Below, in pieces: positions 1 through 7,613 of a stretch of DNA of 64,000 bases; within the stretch, counting starts at the first letter, position 1; every line of letters starts with the position of its first letter. The stretch is from assembly GCF_003149085.1 (NCBI RefSeq), contig NZ_QGDT01000013.1, forward strand, positions 62,001 to 126,000, given 5' to 3'. The position numbers and the translations under genes are program-made. The notes beneath the pieces were generated by a model, which saw nothing but the letters and a program-made list of their open reading frames with translations, was not told where the DNA came from and did no database searches. The DNA is from Dyadobacter jejuensis. Lineage in GTDB: Bacteria; Bacteroidota; Bacteroidia; Cytophagales; Spirosomataceae.

Positions 1-499
1 TTACATATTTGCAGAAATTCCAGCTGGGAGACTTGTCATTCCAGCCATTAAGTTCTTTTGTACTCAGCCACTTATACAAGGGAGCCTGGTTGTCGCCTAC
101 TACTTCCACTTTTTCAAACATCGGGAAGGTTACTCCGTAAGTCTTTGAGCAAAACGTGGCGATTTCTTCAGCACTACCGGGTTCTTGTCCTCCAAAATTA
201 TTAGAGGGGAATCCCAACACCACTACCTTGTCTCCGTGGTTCTTGTTGAATTCTTCCCAATCTGCATATTGCTTGGTATAGCCACATTTCGAGGCTACAT
301 TCAGGATCACGACCTTCTTGCCTTTATACTTTCCTAGGTCTACTAGCTGGTCGCCCACTAGCGTTTTTACTTTGAAGTCATAAAAGGTTTGCTTCACCAG
401 CGGGGCATCGGAAGGTCTTTCTAGAGCCGCTCCCTTGTCTGCAAAAAGGACTGCGAATAACGAGGCTATCATGATAAATATTGATTTCAAAAAGGCCAT
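1..499 (-). CDS. Exported glutathione peroxidase (3' end cut by window edge)
   Basis: Thiol peroxidase of the GPx family, expected to reduce hydroperoxides in the periplasm. Translation from the ATG at 499 gives a hydrophobic signal peptide (about residues 1-22), then the catalytic motif NVASKCGYT with the peroxidatic cysteine near residue 72 (Cys, not selenocysteine), the GFPSNNFGGQEP block, and SWNFCKYV, the start of the family's WNF motif. The reading frame is still open at base 1, so roughly the last 15-20 residues lie outside the window. It runs parallel to argS just upstream. A second, cytosolic GPx lies at 35921. The family call is secure; the export call rests on the visible signal peptide. 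Confidence 0.88.
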   Translation of the reverse strand, partial: MAFLKSIFIMIASLFAVLFADKGAALERPSDAPLVKQTFYDFKVKTLVGDQLVDLGKYKGKKVVILNVASKCGYTKQYADWEEFNKNHGDKVVVLGFPSNNFGGQEPGSAEEIATFCSKTYGVTFPMFEKVEVVGDNQAPLYKWLSTKELNGWNDKSPSWNFCKYV

Positions 500-571
500 A
501 ATCGATCATTAGGTTGGTTAAATAGCTTAATAGTATTCTGATAACACCGAAAGTGCTCCGATTGTTCGAAG

Positions 572-600
572 TCGCACCCGTATTATCTTCACGGGTGCGA
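572..600 (-). terminator. Hairpin after argS
   Basis: A 10-bp perfect inverted repeat (572-581 with 591-600, 9-nt loop) lies 8 bp beyond the argS stop. The U-rich side is on the plus strand, so as a minus-strand terminator it is atypical. It may act mainly as a 3' stabilising hairpin. Confidence 0.45.
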
Positions 601-608
601 TGTGCTTT

Positions 609-2387
609 TTACATTCGTTCAGGGGCTTCAATTCCCAAAAGCATGAGGGCGTTTTCTATGCAACGTGCTACAGCTCCAGAGAGGGCGACTCTGAATTGTA
701 CCGCCTGTGGATTAGGGTCGGCAAAGATAGAGACCTCCGCATAAAATTGATTGTAAACTTTGGCGAGTTCAAAGGCATAAAGAGAGACAATCGATGGTGC
801 AAACTCTTGAGCTGCCGCTTGAATTTTCATCGGATACTGCGACAAAAAGAATATAAGTTCGCGCTCGGCCTGGTGCAATTGGTAGGTAGGGCCTGGTACT
901 TGTGCCGTGATCGACGACGCCTCTGCTTTTCTGATGATGCTCCGTATCCGTGCGAAGGTATATTGGATGAATGGGCCCGTATGTCCTTGGAAATCGATAG
1001 ATTCCTCCGGGTTAAAGAGCATCCGTTTTTTGGGGTCCACTTTTAATAGGAAATATTTAAGTGCTCCTAGGGCGAGTTGGTTGTACAGTTGTACTGCTTC
1101 TGTACTTTCAAAATCCTCTATTTTTCCTAGTTCCTGGGTACGGTTAGCGGCCGTCTGGATCATCTGTGCGACTAGGTCGTCGGCATCCACGACCGTCCCT
1201 TCCCGGCTTTTCATTTTGCCAGTAGGTAAGTCAACCATTCCATAACTTATATGGTGGCATTCTTCAGAATAGCTACGACCCAATTTTTTTAGGATCGCAA
1301 ATAGCACCTTGAAGTGGTAATCCTGCTCGTTGCCGACCACCCATAAGTACCGGTTGTTATGATAATCGTTGTATTTTAACTCAGTGGTTCCCAAGTCTTG
1401 GGTGATGTAAACCGAGGTGCCATCTCCACGAAGAACCAGTTTTTCATCAAGTCCTTCGGCAGTAAGGTCCACCCATACCGAGTTGTCGGCTTTCTTAAAA
1501 AACACCTGCTTGCTAAGGCCTTCCTCTATCAGGTCTTTACCCAGTAGGTACGTGTCCGACTCGAAGTAGGTCTTATCGAAATTGACACCGATTTTCTGGT
1601 AGGTTTCATTAAAACCAGCATACACCCATTCGTTCATTTTGCGCCAAAGGTCTACAGTGGCCTGGTCGCCCTGTTCCCAAAGGCGAAGTAGCTTTTGGGC
1701 CTGAAGCATCCACGGGGCTTCTTTGGCGGCTTCTTCCTCGGTTTTACCTTGTTCTACCAAGGCTTTTATTTGTTTTTTATATTCTTTATCGAAAAGTACA
1801 TAATACTTGCCCGCCAGGTGATCGCCTTTTAGGTTGGCGGCTTGGGGGGTCTCTCCATTGCCCAATTCCTGATAGGCCAACATCGATTTACAGATATGGA
1901 TACCCCGGTCGTTGACCAAGCAGGTTTTTACCACCTCATAGCCATTGGTCTTCAGGATTCGTGCCAGGGAGTCACCCAAGAAATTGTTCCGCAAATGCCC
2001 AAGATGTAAGGGTTTGTTGGTGTTTGGGGAGGAAAATTCGACCATTACCGATTGGCCATTGGCAGGGCTGGAGCCAAATTGCTCGTGGTTAGCGATGTCG
2101 TTAAAGATCGATAACCACACCGAATCTTTAAGACTGATATTTAAGAATCCCTGTACCACATTAAAATCGGATACGATGTCGGAGTTTTCAACGAGGTAGG
2201 TTCCGATTGTCTGGCCGATTTGCACAGGTGCCTTCTTCAGGGATTTGGTAAGGGCAAAGCTTACAAAGGTATAGAAACCTTCAAATTCCTTTTTAGTAGG
2301 CTGTAATACTATATCCTCTAGGGTCAGTTGGAACTCGGCGAATATCGCTTTTTTGATATCTTCTTTAAGTATCGATTCGGTGGTCAT
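609..2387 (-). CDS. argS: Arginyl-tRNA synthetase
   Basis: Class I aminoacyl-tRNA synthetase that charges tRNA-Arg with arginine in the cytosol. The 592-residue protein has the usual bacterial ArgRS length. It shows an N-terminal additional domain, the HIGH-type signature HLGH at about residues 128-131 inside NKPLHLGHLRNN, the KMKSREG region around residue 390 (Arg enzymes often lack a canonical KMSKS), and a C-terminal DALR anticodon-binding domain ending in PERM. A -7-like box TAATTTTG on the minus strand at 2497-2504 would give a leader of about 100 nt. Nothing appears broken; the call is secure. Confidence 0.98.
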   Translation of the reverse strand: MTTESILKEDIKKAIFAEFQLTLEDIVLQPTKKEFEGFYTFVSFALTKSLKKAPVQIGQTIGTYLVENSDIVSDFNVVQGFLNISLKDSVWLSIFNDIANHEQFGSSPANGQSVMVEFSSPNTNKPLHLGHLRNNFLGDSLARILKTNGYEVVKTCLVNDRGIHICKSMLAYQELGNGETPQAANLKGDHLAGKYYVLFDKEYKKQIKALVEQGKTEEEAAKEAPWMLQAQKLLRLWEQGDQATVDLWRKMNEWVYAGFNETYQKIGVNFDKTYFESDTYLLGKDLIEEGLSKQVFFKKADNSVWVDLTAEGLDEKLVLRGDGTSVYITQDLGTTELKYNDYHNNRYLWVVGNEQDYHFKVLFAILKKLGRSYSEECHHISYGMVDLPTGKMKSREGTVVDADDLVAQMIQTAANRTQELGKIEDFESTEAVQLYNQLALGALKYFLLKVDPKKRMLFNPEESIDFQGHTGPFIQYTFARIRSIIRKAEASSITAQVPGPTYQLHQAERELIFFLSQYPMKIQAAAQEFAPSIVSLYAFELAKVYNQFYAEVSIFADPNPQAVQFRVALSGAVARCIENALMLLGIEAPERM

Positions 2388-2496
2388 GCAGTTGGTCTGA
2401 TATTTTCTGTTTTTTAGAAAAGTAAAATTACCTTTTCTAAAGCTTACTTTCTTTAAATATTTTCCTAAATTAATAAGGATGTTATCCTTTTTGGTG

Positions 2497-2504
2497 CAAA
2501 ATTA
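2497..2504 (-). promoter_or_regulatory. Candidate -7 box (TAnnTTTG) for argS
   Basis: Exact match to the Bacteroidota -7 consensus on the minus strand, about 110 bp upstream of the argS ATG. No clear -33 TTTG partner is visible, so support is moderate. Confidence 0.4.
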
Positions 2505-2545
2505 GGGTAATCGTCCGATATAGTCACACCCCATCTGAAGAAGTT

Positions 2546-4093
2546 ATGAAATGCAAAGTGCAAACCTGTATATTGATCCTTTTGCTAACCTGTTGCCTTC
2601 CTATGACTTGGGCACCGGCCTTTGGCCAGCTTCAGCAAACCGACAGACTCGAGATTCCTACTCAGTCTTATTCGTCCGAGTTTTTTGAGGTCTTTACCCT
2701 AGGCGACCAAGGGCTCATAACGCTAACCCGCTCAGAACGTTTTTCTGGTAAAAATCAAGATTGGCAATTTGTAAAATATGATACAACTTTTCAACAATTG
2801 TGGTCGGTAGGATATAGGGTGGATAATAAATATGTGCCGATTATGGCCTATCAAGGGGAATATGCCGGCTTCTGGCTGTTTGTTCAGCCAGATACAGAGC
2901 ATTACTTTTTTCTACAGTTGGACTATGCTGATGGTCATTTCAATAGTTTTCAAGGCGATCTGCTTTCTGGGATCGAGGTGCAGCAGTTCAAGGTGATAGG
3001 CAGTAAGGCCTTGGTGTCGGGATATTATCGGTCTAGGCCTGTGGTGATGGTGCATTCATTTTTCGATCATACGACCCGAGTATTGCCTGGACTTTTCGAG
3101 AAAAATACGGAGATCAATAACGTAGAGATTAACGAAATTGACGGTTATATTAATGTTACTACTTATGCCTACCGGAAGAGAAATTGCATATTCGATATTA
3201 GAACTTACAATTATGAGGGGAAACTGTTAAAGAAAACCACCCTAAGTGACCCAAACTACAGTGTTATATCGGGGCAAATTGTCCCCCTGAATGCCGACGA
3301 CTCCTATCTGATAGGGAATTATTCGGTAGGGTGTACCGAGTATTCTCAGGGGTTGTATGTGACTCATATCCGGGATAATGAGCCTAGTCAGCCGGAGTTT
3401 ATAGAGTTTTCGAGATTACAGAATTTTTTTAATTACTTGAAGCCTAAGCGAAAGGCGAAAATCCTGGAAAAAATTGGAAAGCGTCAGCGATTGGGTAAGG
3501 AAAACAAATTCCGTTATAGGCTACTGGTTCACGACCTGATACAGCGAGAAGATGAAATCGTATTGGTGGCTGAAGTCTATTACCCCAATCAGCGCACCTC
3601 TACGCCTATAGTTTCTAGCGGCTTGAGTCGGCAGTATTATGGACGAACGATGGAGGGTTATAAGTATACCCATGCCATTGTTTGTGCCTTCGACCGGCAG
3701 GGGAAGCTTCTATGGGATAACTGTATCGCGATAAAAGACTTAGAAAGTTATGACTTACAGCAGATGGTTCAGGTAACCCCTGTTGACGACTATTTTATTC
3801 TGGCCTATCCGCAAGATGGAGAGATATACACCGAGGTTATTCGACGCAACGAGGTGGTGGTCAATAGCGAGAAATATAAAATAAAACCCAATGCTGAGGG
3901 AGAAAAAATACTCAATGATTCCGAAAGTTATCTGGCTCCATGGTATGGTCAATATTTTTTGGCCTATGGGTCGCACCGGTTAGGAGCCTCGTCGATGAGC
4001 TTCGGAAGGGAAGTATACTATATTAACAAGCTTACCTACGACACCAGTGAGATAGGCCAGGTAATGGAGAAGGACTCTGGCTCTGACAAATAA
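2546..4093 (+). CDS. Secreted protein of unknown function
   Basis: I do not recognise a family. The 515-residue product starts with a classic signal peptide (hydrophobic core about residues 8-25, likely cleavage after AFG). The rest is beta-rich with repeated short strands (for example NNVEINEIDGYINVTTYAY and ILWDN-like segments), compatible with a degenerate beta-propeller, but no catalytic motif is visible. A basic patch (KPKRKAKILEKIGKRQR) sits near residue 310. It is divergent from argS and convergent with pyrR. The predicted location is periplasm or outer surface. The ORF is surely real given its length and signal peptide; function is unknown. Confidence 0.8.
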   Translation: MKCKVQTCILILLLTCCLPMTWAPAFGQLQQTDRLEIPTQSYSSEFFEVFTLGDQGLITLTRSERFSGKNQDWQFVKYDTTFQQLWSVGYRVDNKYVPIMAYQGEYAGFWLFVQPDTEHYFFLQLDYADGHFNSFQGDLLSGIEVQQFKVIGSKALVSGYYRSRPVVMVHSFFDHTTRVLPGLFEKNTEINNVEINEIDGYINVTTYAYRKRNCIFDIRTYNYEGKLLKKTTLSDPNYSVISGQIVPLNADDSYLIGNYSVGCTEYSQGLYVTHIRDNEPSQPEFIEFSRLQNFFNYLKPKRKAKILEKIGKRQRLGKENKFRYRLLVHDLIQREDEIVLVAEVYYPNQRTSTPIVSSGLSRQYYGRTMEGYKYTHAIVCAFDRQGKLLWDNCIAIKDLESYDLQQMVQVTPVDDYFILAYPQDGEIYTEVIRRNEVVVNSEKYKIKPNAEGEKILNDSESYLAPWYGQYFLAYGSHRLGASSMSFGREVYYINKLTYDTSEIGQVMEKDSGSDK

Positions 4094-4140
4094 CAAGCCA
4101 AATATCTGACGAGCTTGACTGTCAAAATACTCGGCTTGTT
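4092..4140. terminator. Weak inverted repeat between convergent genes
   Basis: An 8-bp perfect inverted repeat (4092-4099 with 4133-4140) with a long 33-nt loop lies in the 53-bp gap between the secreted protein gene and pyrR. It could serve as a weak bidirectional terminator; there is no clear U-tract. Confidence 0.3.
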
Positions 4141-4146
4141 GAGCGG

Positions 4147-4686
4147 CTAGTCGACCATCCAAATATGATCGGCTTCGAAGCCTTGTTCTTTCCATTCTAC
4201 TTGAACCCGCTGGCTCTCAAGCGTGTTGACTTGTATGCCCACATAGTCGGGCTCGATGGGCAATTCTCGGTTATACTGGCGGTCGATCAGGACCAGTAAT
4301 TCTATGTTTTTGGGCCTGCCAAAGGCTGTCATGGCGTCTAGGGCCGCTCGTACCATCCTTCCACTAGCCAATACGTCGTCGATCAAAATAACCCTTTTTC
4401 CTTCAATCAGGAAGGGTACATCGGTTTTGTTGGGGACAAGGGGGGAGTCGCGGCGGCGAAAGTCGTCGCGGTAAAAGGTGGCATCTAAATGTCCTAGTAA
4501 TATATCCTGTCCTGTCCGCTGCCGGAGTTCGCTGACGATCCGGTCGGCAAAGAAAATTCCACGGGGCTGCAAGCCCATAATCACCGAATTCTCGAATTGC
4601 TGATGGTTTTCGATGAGTTGTTGGCATAACCGACTGGTCATGATCTCCAACAGAGGGCTGCTAAGTAATAATCGTTTTTGGGTCAT
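4147..4686 (-). CDS. pyrR: PyrR-type phosphoribosyltransferase
   Basis: PRTase-fold protein of the PyrR family, expected to convert uracil and PRPP to UMP. In Firmicutes the family also binds pyr mRNA leaders. The 179 residues match PyrR length, and the PRPP-binding loop VILIDDVLASGR is at about residues 99-110, with the PRG motif of the other substrate loop at about 41-43. Promoter box TAATTTTG at 4712-4719 places the RNA start about 20 nt before the ATG. pyrB (at 32528) is distant and its predicted leader is too short for a Bacillus-type attenuator, so regulation through pyrB mRNA is not supported here. The family is secure; the regulatory role is uncertain. Confidence 0.9.
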   Translation of the reverse strand: MTQKRLLLSSPLLEIMTSRLCQQLIENHQQFENSVIMGLQPRGIFFADRIVSELRQRTGQDILLGHLDATFYRDDFRRRDSPLVPNKTDVPFLIEGKRVILIDDVLASGRMVRAALDAMTAFGRPKNIELLVLIDRQYNRELPIEPDYVGIQVNTLESQRVQVEWKEQGFEADHIWMVD

Positions 4687-4709
4687 CTTATTATTTCCCT
4701 GTATTTTTG
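4677..4709 (+). promoter_or_regulatory. Promoter for pth (TTTG-N21-TAnnTTTG)
   Basis: TTTG at 4677-4680 and TATTTTTG at 4702-4709 match both Bacteroidota promoter boxes with a 21-bp spacer. The -33 box overlaps the first codons of pyrR. It would give pth a leader of about 115 nt. Confidence 0.6.
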
Positions 4710-4711
4710 GC

Positions 4712-4719
4712 CAAAATTA
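4712..4719 (-). promoter_or_regulatory. -7 box (TAnnTTTG) for pyrR
   Basis: TAATTTTG on the minus strand, 25 bp from the pyrR ATG and only 2 bp from the -7 box of the divergent pth promoter, so the two promoters overlap face to face. Confidence 0.5.
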
Positions 4720-4740
4720 TGTTGTCAATTACGCATTGCA

Positions 4741-4799
4741 CAGGCGGCTAACGCCCGACCTGCCAAATTTAAGGTGTCAATTTAATCAATTGCCACCTT
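4741..4799 (+). promoter_or_regulatory. Two hairpins in the pth 5' leader
   Basis: The predicted pth leader contains a small hairpin (CAGG/CCTG and CGG/CCG pairing, 4741-4762) and a strong one: AAGGTG-CAATT (from 4771) pairs with AATTG-CACCTT (to 4799), 11 bp with one mismatch and a 5-nt loop. No long U-tract follows, so it does not look like a plain terminator. A regulatory or mRNA-stability role is inference. Confidence 0.4.
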
Positions 4800-4831
4800 A
4801 CAAAACTGTATTATTTAATTATTTATTACAA

Positions 4832-5392
4832 ATGAAATATCTTATTGCCGGTTTAGGAAATATTGGACCCGAGTATGCCCTCACCAGACACAACATTGGT
4901 TTTATGATCCTGGACCGTCTCGCTAGTGAACATGGATTTAAGTTTTCATTCGAAAAATTGGCATATGTTGCCGAATGGAAATATAAAGGTAGGCAGTTCG
5001 TTTTTATTAAACCCACCACTTATATGAACCTCAGTGGAAAAGCCATTCGCTACTATCTCGACCAATATAAAATACCCCAGGAAAATCTGCTGGTGCTGGT
5101 AGATGAGCTTCAATTGCCCTTTGGGACGCTCAGGCTCAAGGCCAAAGGGAGCCATGGTGGGCATAATGGACTCCGGAACATTGAAGAATTATTGGGGACT
5201 TCGGCCTACCCACGTATTCGCTTCGGTATCGATAATAACTTCTCAAAAGGGAGGCAAGTGGACTATGTTTTAAAACCATTTACTGAGGAAGAATTCATCA
5301 CACTGCCGTTGTTTTTGGACAAGGCCGGTGAAATGGTGCTTTCGTTTTGTACTTTGGGTATACAACGAACAATGAATAATTATAACCAATGA
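4832..5392 (+). CDS. pth: Peptidyl-tRNA hydrolase
   Basis: Releases tRNA from drop-off peptidyl-tRNA in the cytosol. The 186-residue length is typical. All key residues of the family are visible: His20 (TRHNIGF), Asn66 (YMNLSG), Asp91 (DELQLPFG) and Asn112 (GGHNGLRNI). The ATG at 4832 is chosen because the protein then begins MKYLIAGLGN, exactly at the family's N-terminus; the open frame extends upstream to 4613 but that part overlaps pyrR and its promoter. A leader with hairpins precedes it. Confidence 0.96.
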   Translation: MKYLIAGLGNIGPEYALTRHNIGFMILDRLASEHGFKFSFEKLAYVAEWKYKGRQFVFIKPTTYMNLSGKAIRYYLDQYKIPQENLLVLVDELQLPFGTLRLKAKGSHGGHNGLRNIEELLGTSAYPRIRFGIDNNFSKGRQVDYVLKPFTEEEFITLPLFLDKAGEMVLSFCTLGIQRTMNNYNQ

Positions 5393-6132
5393 TTGGATAA
5401 AATAAAGATAATATAACTATTCGAAGAATTTTAAAATTAGTGTTTTTTTAAGTATGATCTATAATATATTTGTCGTATATTGATATGTCCATATAATATT
5501 CGTTTATAGAGTAAAATATTATATAAAAATATGGAATATAACAAAGTGGTCCTTTATGTGTTAGTTTGCAATGCCAATATTTATTGTGATCTTTGTATAT
5601 CGTTTTACGGCAATAATAATTGAACTAAAACGAGAATTTGAGCATTTACTATATGTAAATATCCAAGTTGTAATTTGAACCTAAAATAACAGACCTTCTT
5701 CTTGGCGTAATTTTTTAGGGACATAGGTAACCGAATACGATACAGTCACGGGAGTGAGCAGGTTACAGATTGGATAGAAAATAATAAAAGTTCGGAATTT
5801 TTTAGAATATCGAGTGACGTTATTTCAGGTTAGGAGTCTTAATTATAGAGGTTTTTTTAGGAGCTAATTTGAAATGCTAAAAAGAGAATTTTAGGAAAAT
5901 ACTCGAAAATGCAACTGATTTCGAATTGTTTTTGTTAATTTAAGTGTCCGTTCGGTAGGTTTTGTATACTTATAGAGGATTTAAAAAAAATATAGACAGA
6001 TAATGGGGTAAATTAACCAGAAGTTCTGCTTTGGAAATTTACTAGCCAATTATCTGATAAAGATAAAAAAAGGTTAAGGGTTTAGGAATAGTCAGTATAT
6101 AGCCATCTCATTTGAGGTGGCTTTATCTTTTA
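5393..6132. other. 740-bp AT-rich intergenic stretch
   Basis: No convincing ORF or tRNA. Two structures are visible. One is a nested hairpin at 5727-5766: GTAACC pairs with GGTTAC, enclosing TCAC-ggga-GTGA with a GNRA-type tetraloop. The other is a hairpin with a plus-strand U-rich tail at about 6101-6132. A small rightward RNA is possible but not shown; the rest looks featureless and rich in A/T runs. Confidence 0.5.
6101..6132 (+). terminator. Hairpin with plus-strand U-tail
   Basis: AGCCATCTCA pairs with TGAGGTGGCT (one G-U), 2-nt gap, followed on the plus strand by TTTATCTTTT. It lies right after the minus-strand OmpA-like gene but the U-tract is in rightward orientation, so it would end a transcript from the preceding intergenic region. 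Confidence 0.5.
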
Positions 6133-7542
6133 TTAGGGGTGGGGGGCAGGAGCTATAGCTTCTGCCCTTTTCCATATTTCCACTCGCCGGTTCCCTTTTC
6201 TTTTCGACTCTGTGCTATTGGGCTCAACGGGGCGCGTGGAGCCATAGCCCTGTACCTGAATGCGATGGGGCGATAGGCCCAATCCAACCAAATAGTCCCG
6301 GCACATCGATGCACGCTGTGCCGACAGTTTAATATTTTTGTCAAAATCCCCAGCATTATCGGTATGTCCTTGTAGGAATATATTTTCATGGGTATTCTCC
6401 AAGAAATATTGGGCTAGCTGGCTTAATTTAGCTTTGGCATTATCGGTCAATTCGGGTTCACTTTGCTCAAAATATACCGTGGCCAATCGTTCCATGGATG
6501 GAGTGGGGCTAAGAGCGATCAGGGACTTAATTTCGATATTCCGGCTCTCTGTTTTTATTGGAATCCGCTTGGGGGCATAGCCATCGGCCTGTGCCGTAAT
6601 CTTATAGCTTTGATAAGGCCCAAGTTCCAATGAAAAAGCCCCATTTACAGTTTTGGTTTCGGCCACCAGGCTATTGTCATCGGCTCGGTTTACTTGTATG
6701 TCGGCCTGGTCTACGAGCTGCAGATTGTTGCTATTGTATACCTTGCCCGTTACGTTAAGTCTGTGGGAGGGTTGGGACACATTAATTTCAGGTAACTGTG
6801 TTTCCACCGTTTCCGACTCCTGTTGTTGTTTTTTGTTTTGTGGGGGTCTGCGTAGGCTGTGGTAGCTTCTTCTGATAAATACCGGGGTCATCACGCGGTC
6901 GTAAAGTCTGATCAGGGCTACGGATCCAGCGCTAGCTTCGTGATTGGCAATGAGGTCGTCCTGGAAGAAGTTGAGTACTTGATCGGAGTCCAGAACCCCT
7001 TCTATGCCCGGGTCTATAAATTCTACTTTTAGCTGGCCGTTGATATACATCTTAATAGTCTTGGTTTCAAAGTCCCTAGAATATACATAATGTACATATT
7101 GATTGGCACGGACAGGGGCCTTTTCACTCATGGCGTAATCATAGAAGTTCAACTTGCCATCATAAATGTAACTGCCATAATCGCTTTTCCTATTTTTAAA
7201 ATCGAGAATCCGTTTCCAACTATCGAGCTTATCCATCTTAAAGTAGACCTCAACAGTGAAGGATTTGTTCAGTAGGCCCTTGGCAGCATAATTATTAAAC
7301 TGCAATCCACTATTCTCTTCAAATTGATAAACGGTTCGCTGCAGATATTCCGTATCGGGAATATCTTCTTTGACAAACTTGCCGGGTGTTCCTAGCACTT
7401 TTAGGCCAATGCCTTCGCTTTCTATGGGCATAAGTCCATTATTGAAGTCGTAGGTCCATTGTTGTTGGGCGAGACAAGCCGGGATAGTAAGGAGCAGATA
7501 GGTGAGAACTGCGAGGTAATATTTAAACTTTTGATGAATCAT
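6133..7542 (-). CDS. OmpA-family protein with LamG-like and carboxypeptidase-regulatory-like domains
   Basis: 469-residue envelope protein. Order: signal peptide (to about residue 25, ending CLAQ), a LamG/concanavalin-type beta-sandwich (about 30-235, with FTVEVYFKMD and a KMYINGQL strand), a short linker rich in Gln, a CarboxypepD_reg-like beta-sandwich (about 260-345), and a C-terminal OmpA peptidoglycan-binding domain (about 350-460) with LQGHTDNAGD, SAQRA and GYGSTRPVEPN followed by KGNRRVEI. It probably links the outer membrane to peptidoglycan; the LamG part may bind glycan or protein. The -7 box lies only 4 nt from the ATG, predicting a leaderless mRNA. Confidence 0.9.
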   Translation of the reverse strand: MIHQKFKYYLAVLTYLLLTIPACLAQQQWTYDFNNGLMPIESEGIGLKVLGTPGKFVKEDIPDTEYLQRTVYQFEENSGLQFNNYAAKGLLNKSFTVEVYFKMDKLDSWKRILDFKNRKSDYGSYIYDGKLNFYDYAMSEKAPVRANQYVHYVYSRDFETKTIKMYINGQLKVEFIDPGIEGVLDSDQVLNFFQDDLIANHEASAGSVALIRLYDRVMTPVFIRRSYHSLRRPPQNKKQQQESETVETQLPEINVSQPSHRLNVTGKVYNSNNLQLVDQADIQVNRADDNSLVAETKTVNGAFSLELGPYQSYKITAQADGYAPKRIPIKTESRNIEIKSLIALSPTPSMERLATVYFEQSEPELTDNAKAKLSQLAQYFLENTHENIFLQGHTDNAGDFDKNIKLSAQRASMCRDYLVGLGLSPHRIQVQGYGSTRPVEPNSTESKRKGNRRVEIWKRAEAIAPAPHP

Positions 7543-7546
7543 GTGT

Positions 7547-7554
7547 CAAAATTA
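7547..7554 (-). promoter_or_regulatory. -7 box (TAnnTTTG) abutting the ATG of the OmpA-like gene
   Basis: TAATTTTG on the minus strand ends 4 nt before the start codon at 7542. No alternative in-frame ATG exists before the signal peptide core, so transcription would begin at or next to the AUG. Confidence 0.5.
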
Positions 7555-7563
7555 TAAAAACCG

Positions 7564-7594
7564 TTTGTCTACTGGTCACCTTAATCTATTTTTG
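7564..7594 (+). promoter_or_regulatory. Promoter for DMT exporter (TTTG-N19-TAnnTTTG)
   Basis: TTTG at 7564-7567 and TATTTTTG at 7587-7594 with a 19-bp spacer: a full match to the Bacteroidota -33/-7 consensus. It implies a very short leader (about 12-14 nt) before the TTG at 7614. Confidence 0.7.
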
Positions 7595-7613
7595 TGCGAA
7601 TAAAATAGGTGGT

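Noticed and set aside
600-1046. Plus-strand ORF of 148 codons inside argS
   Set aside because: Lies antisense to a clear ArgRS gene; no signal, motif or promoter of its own.
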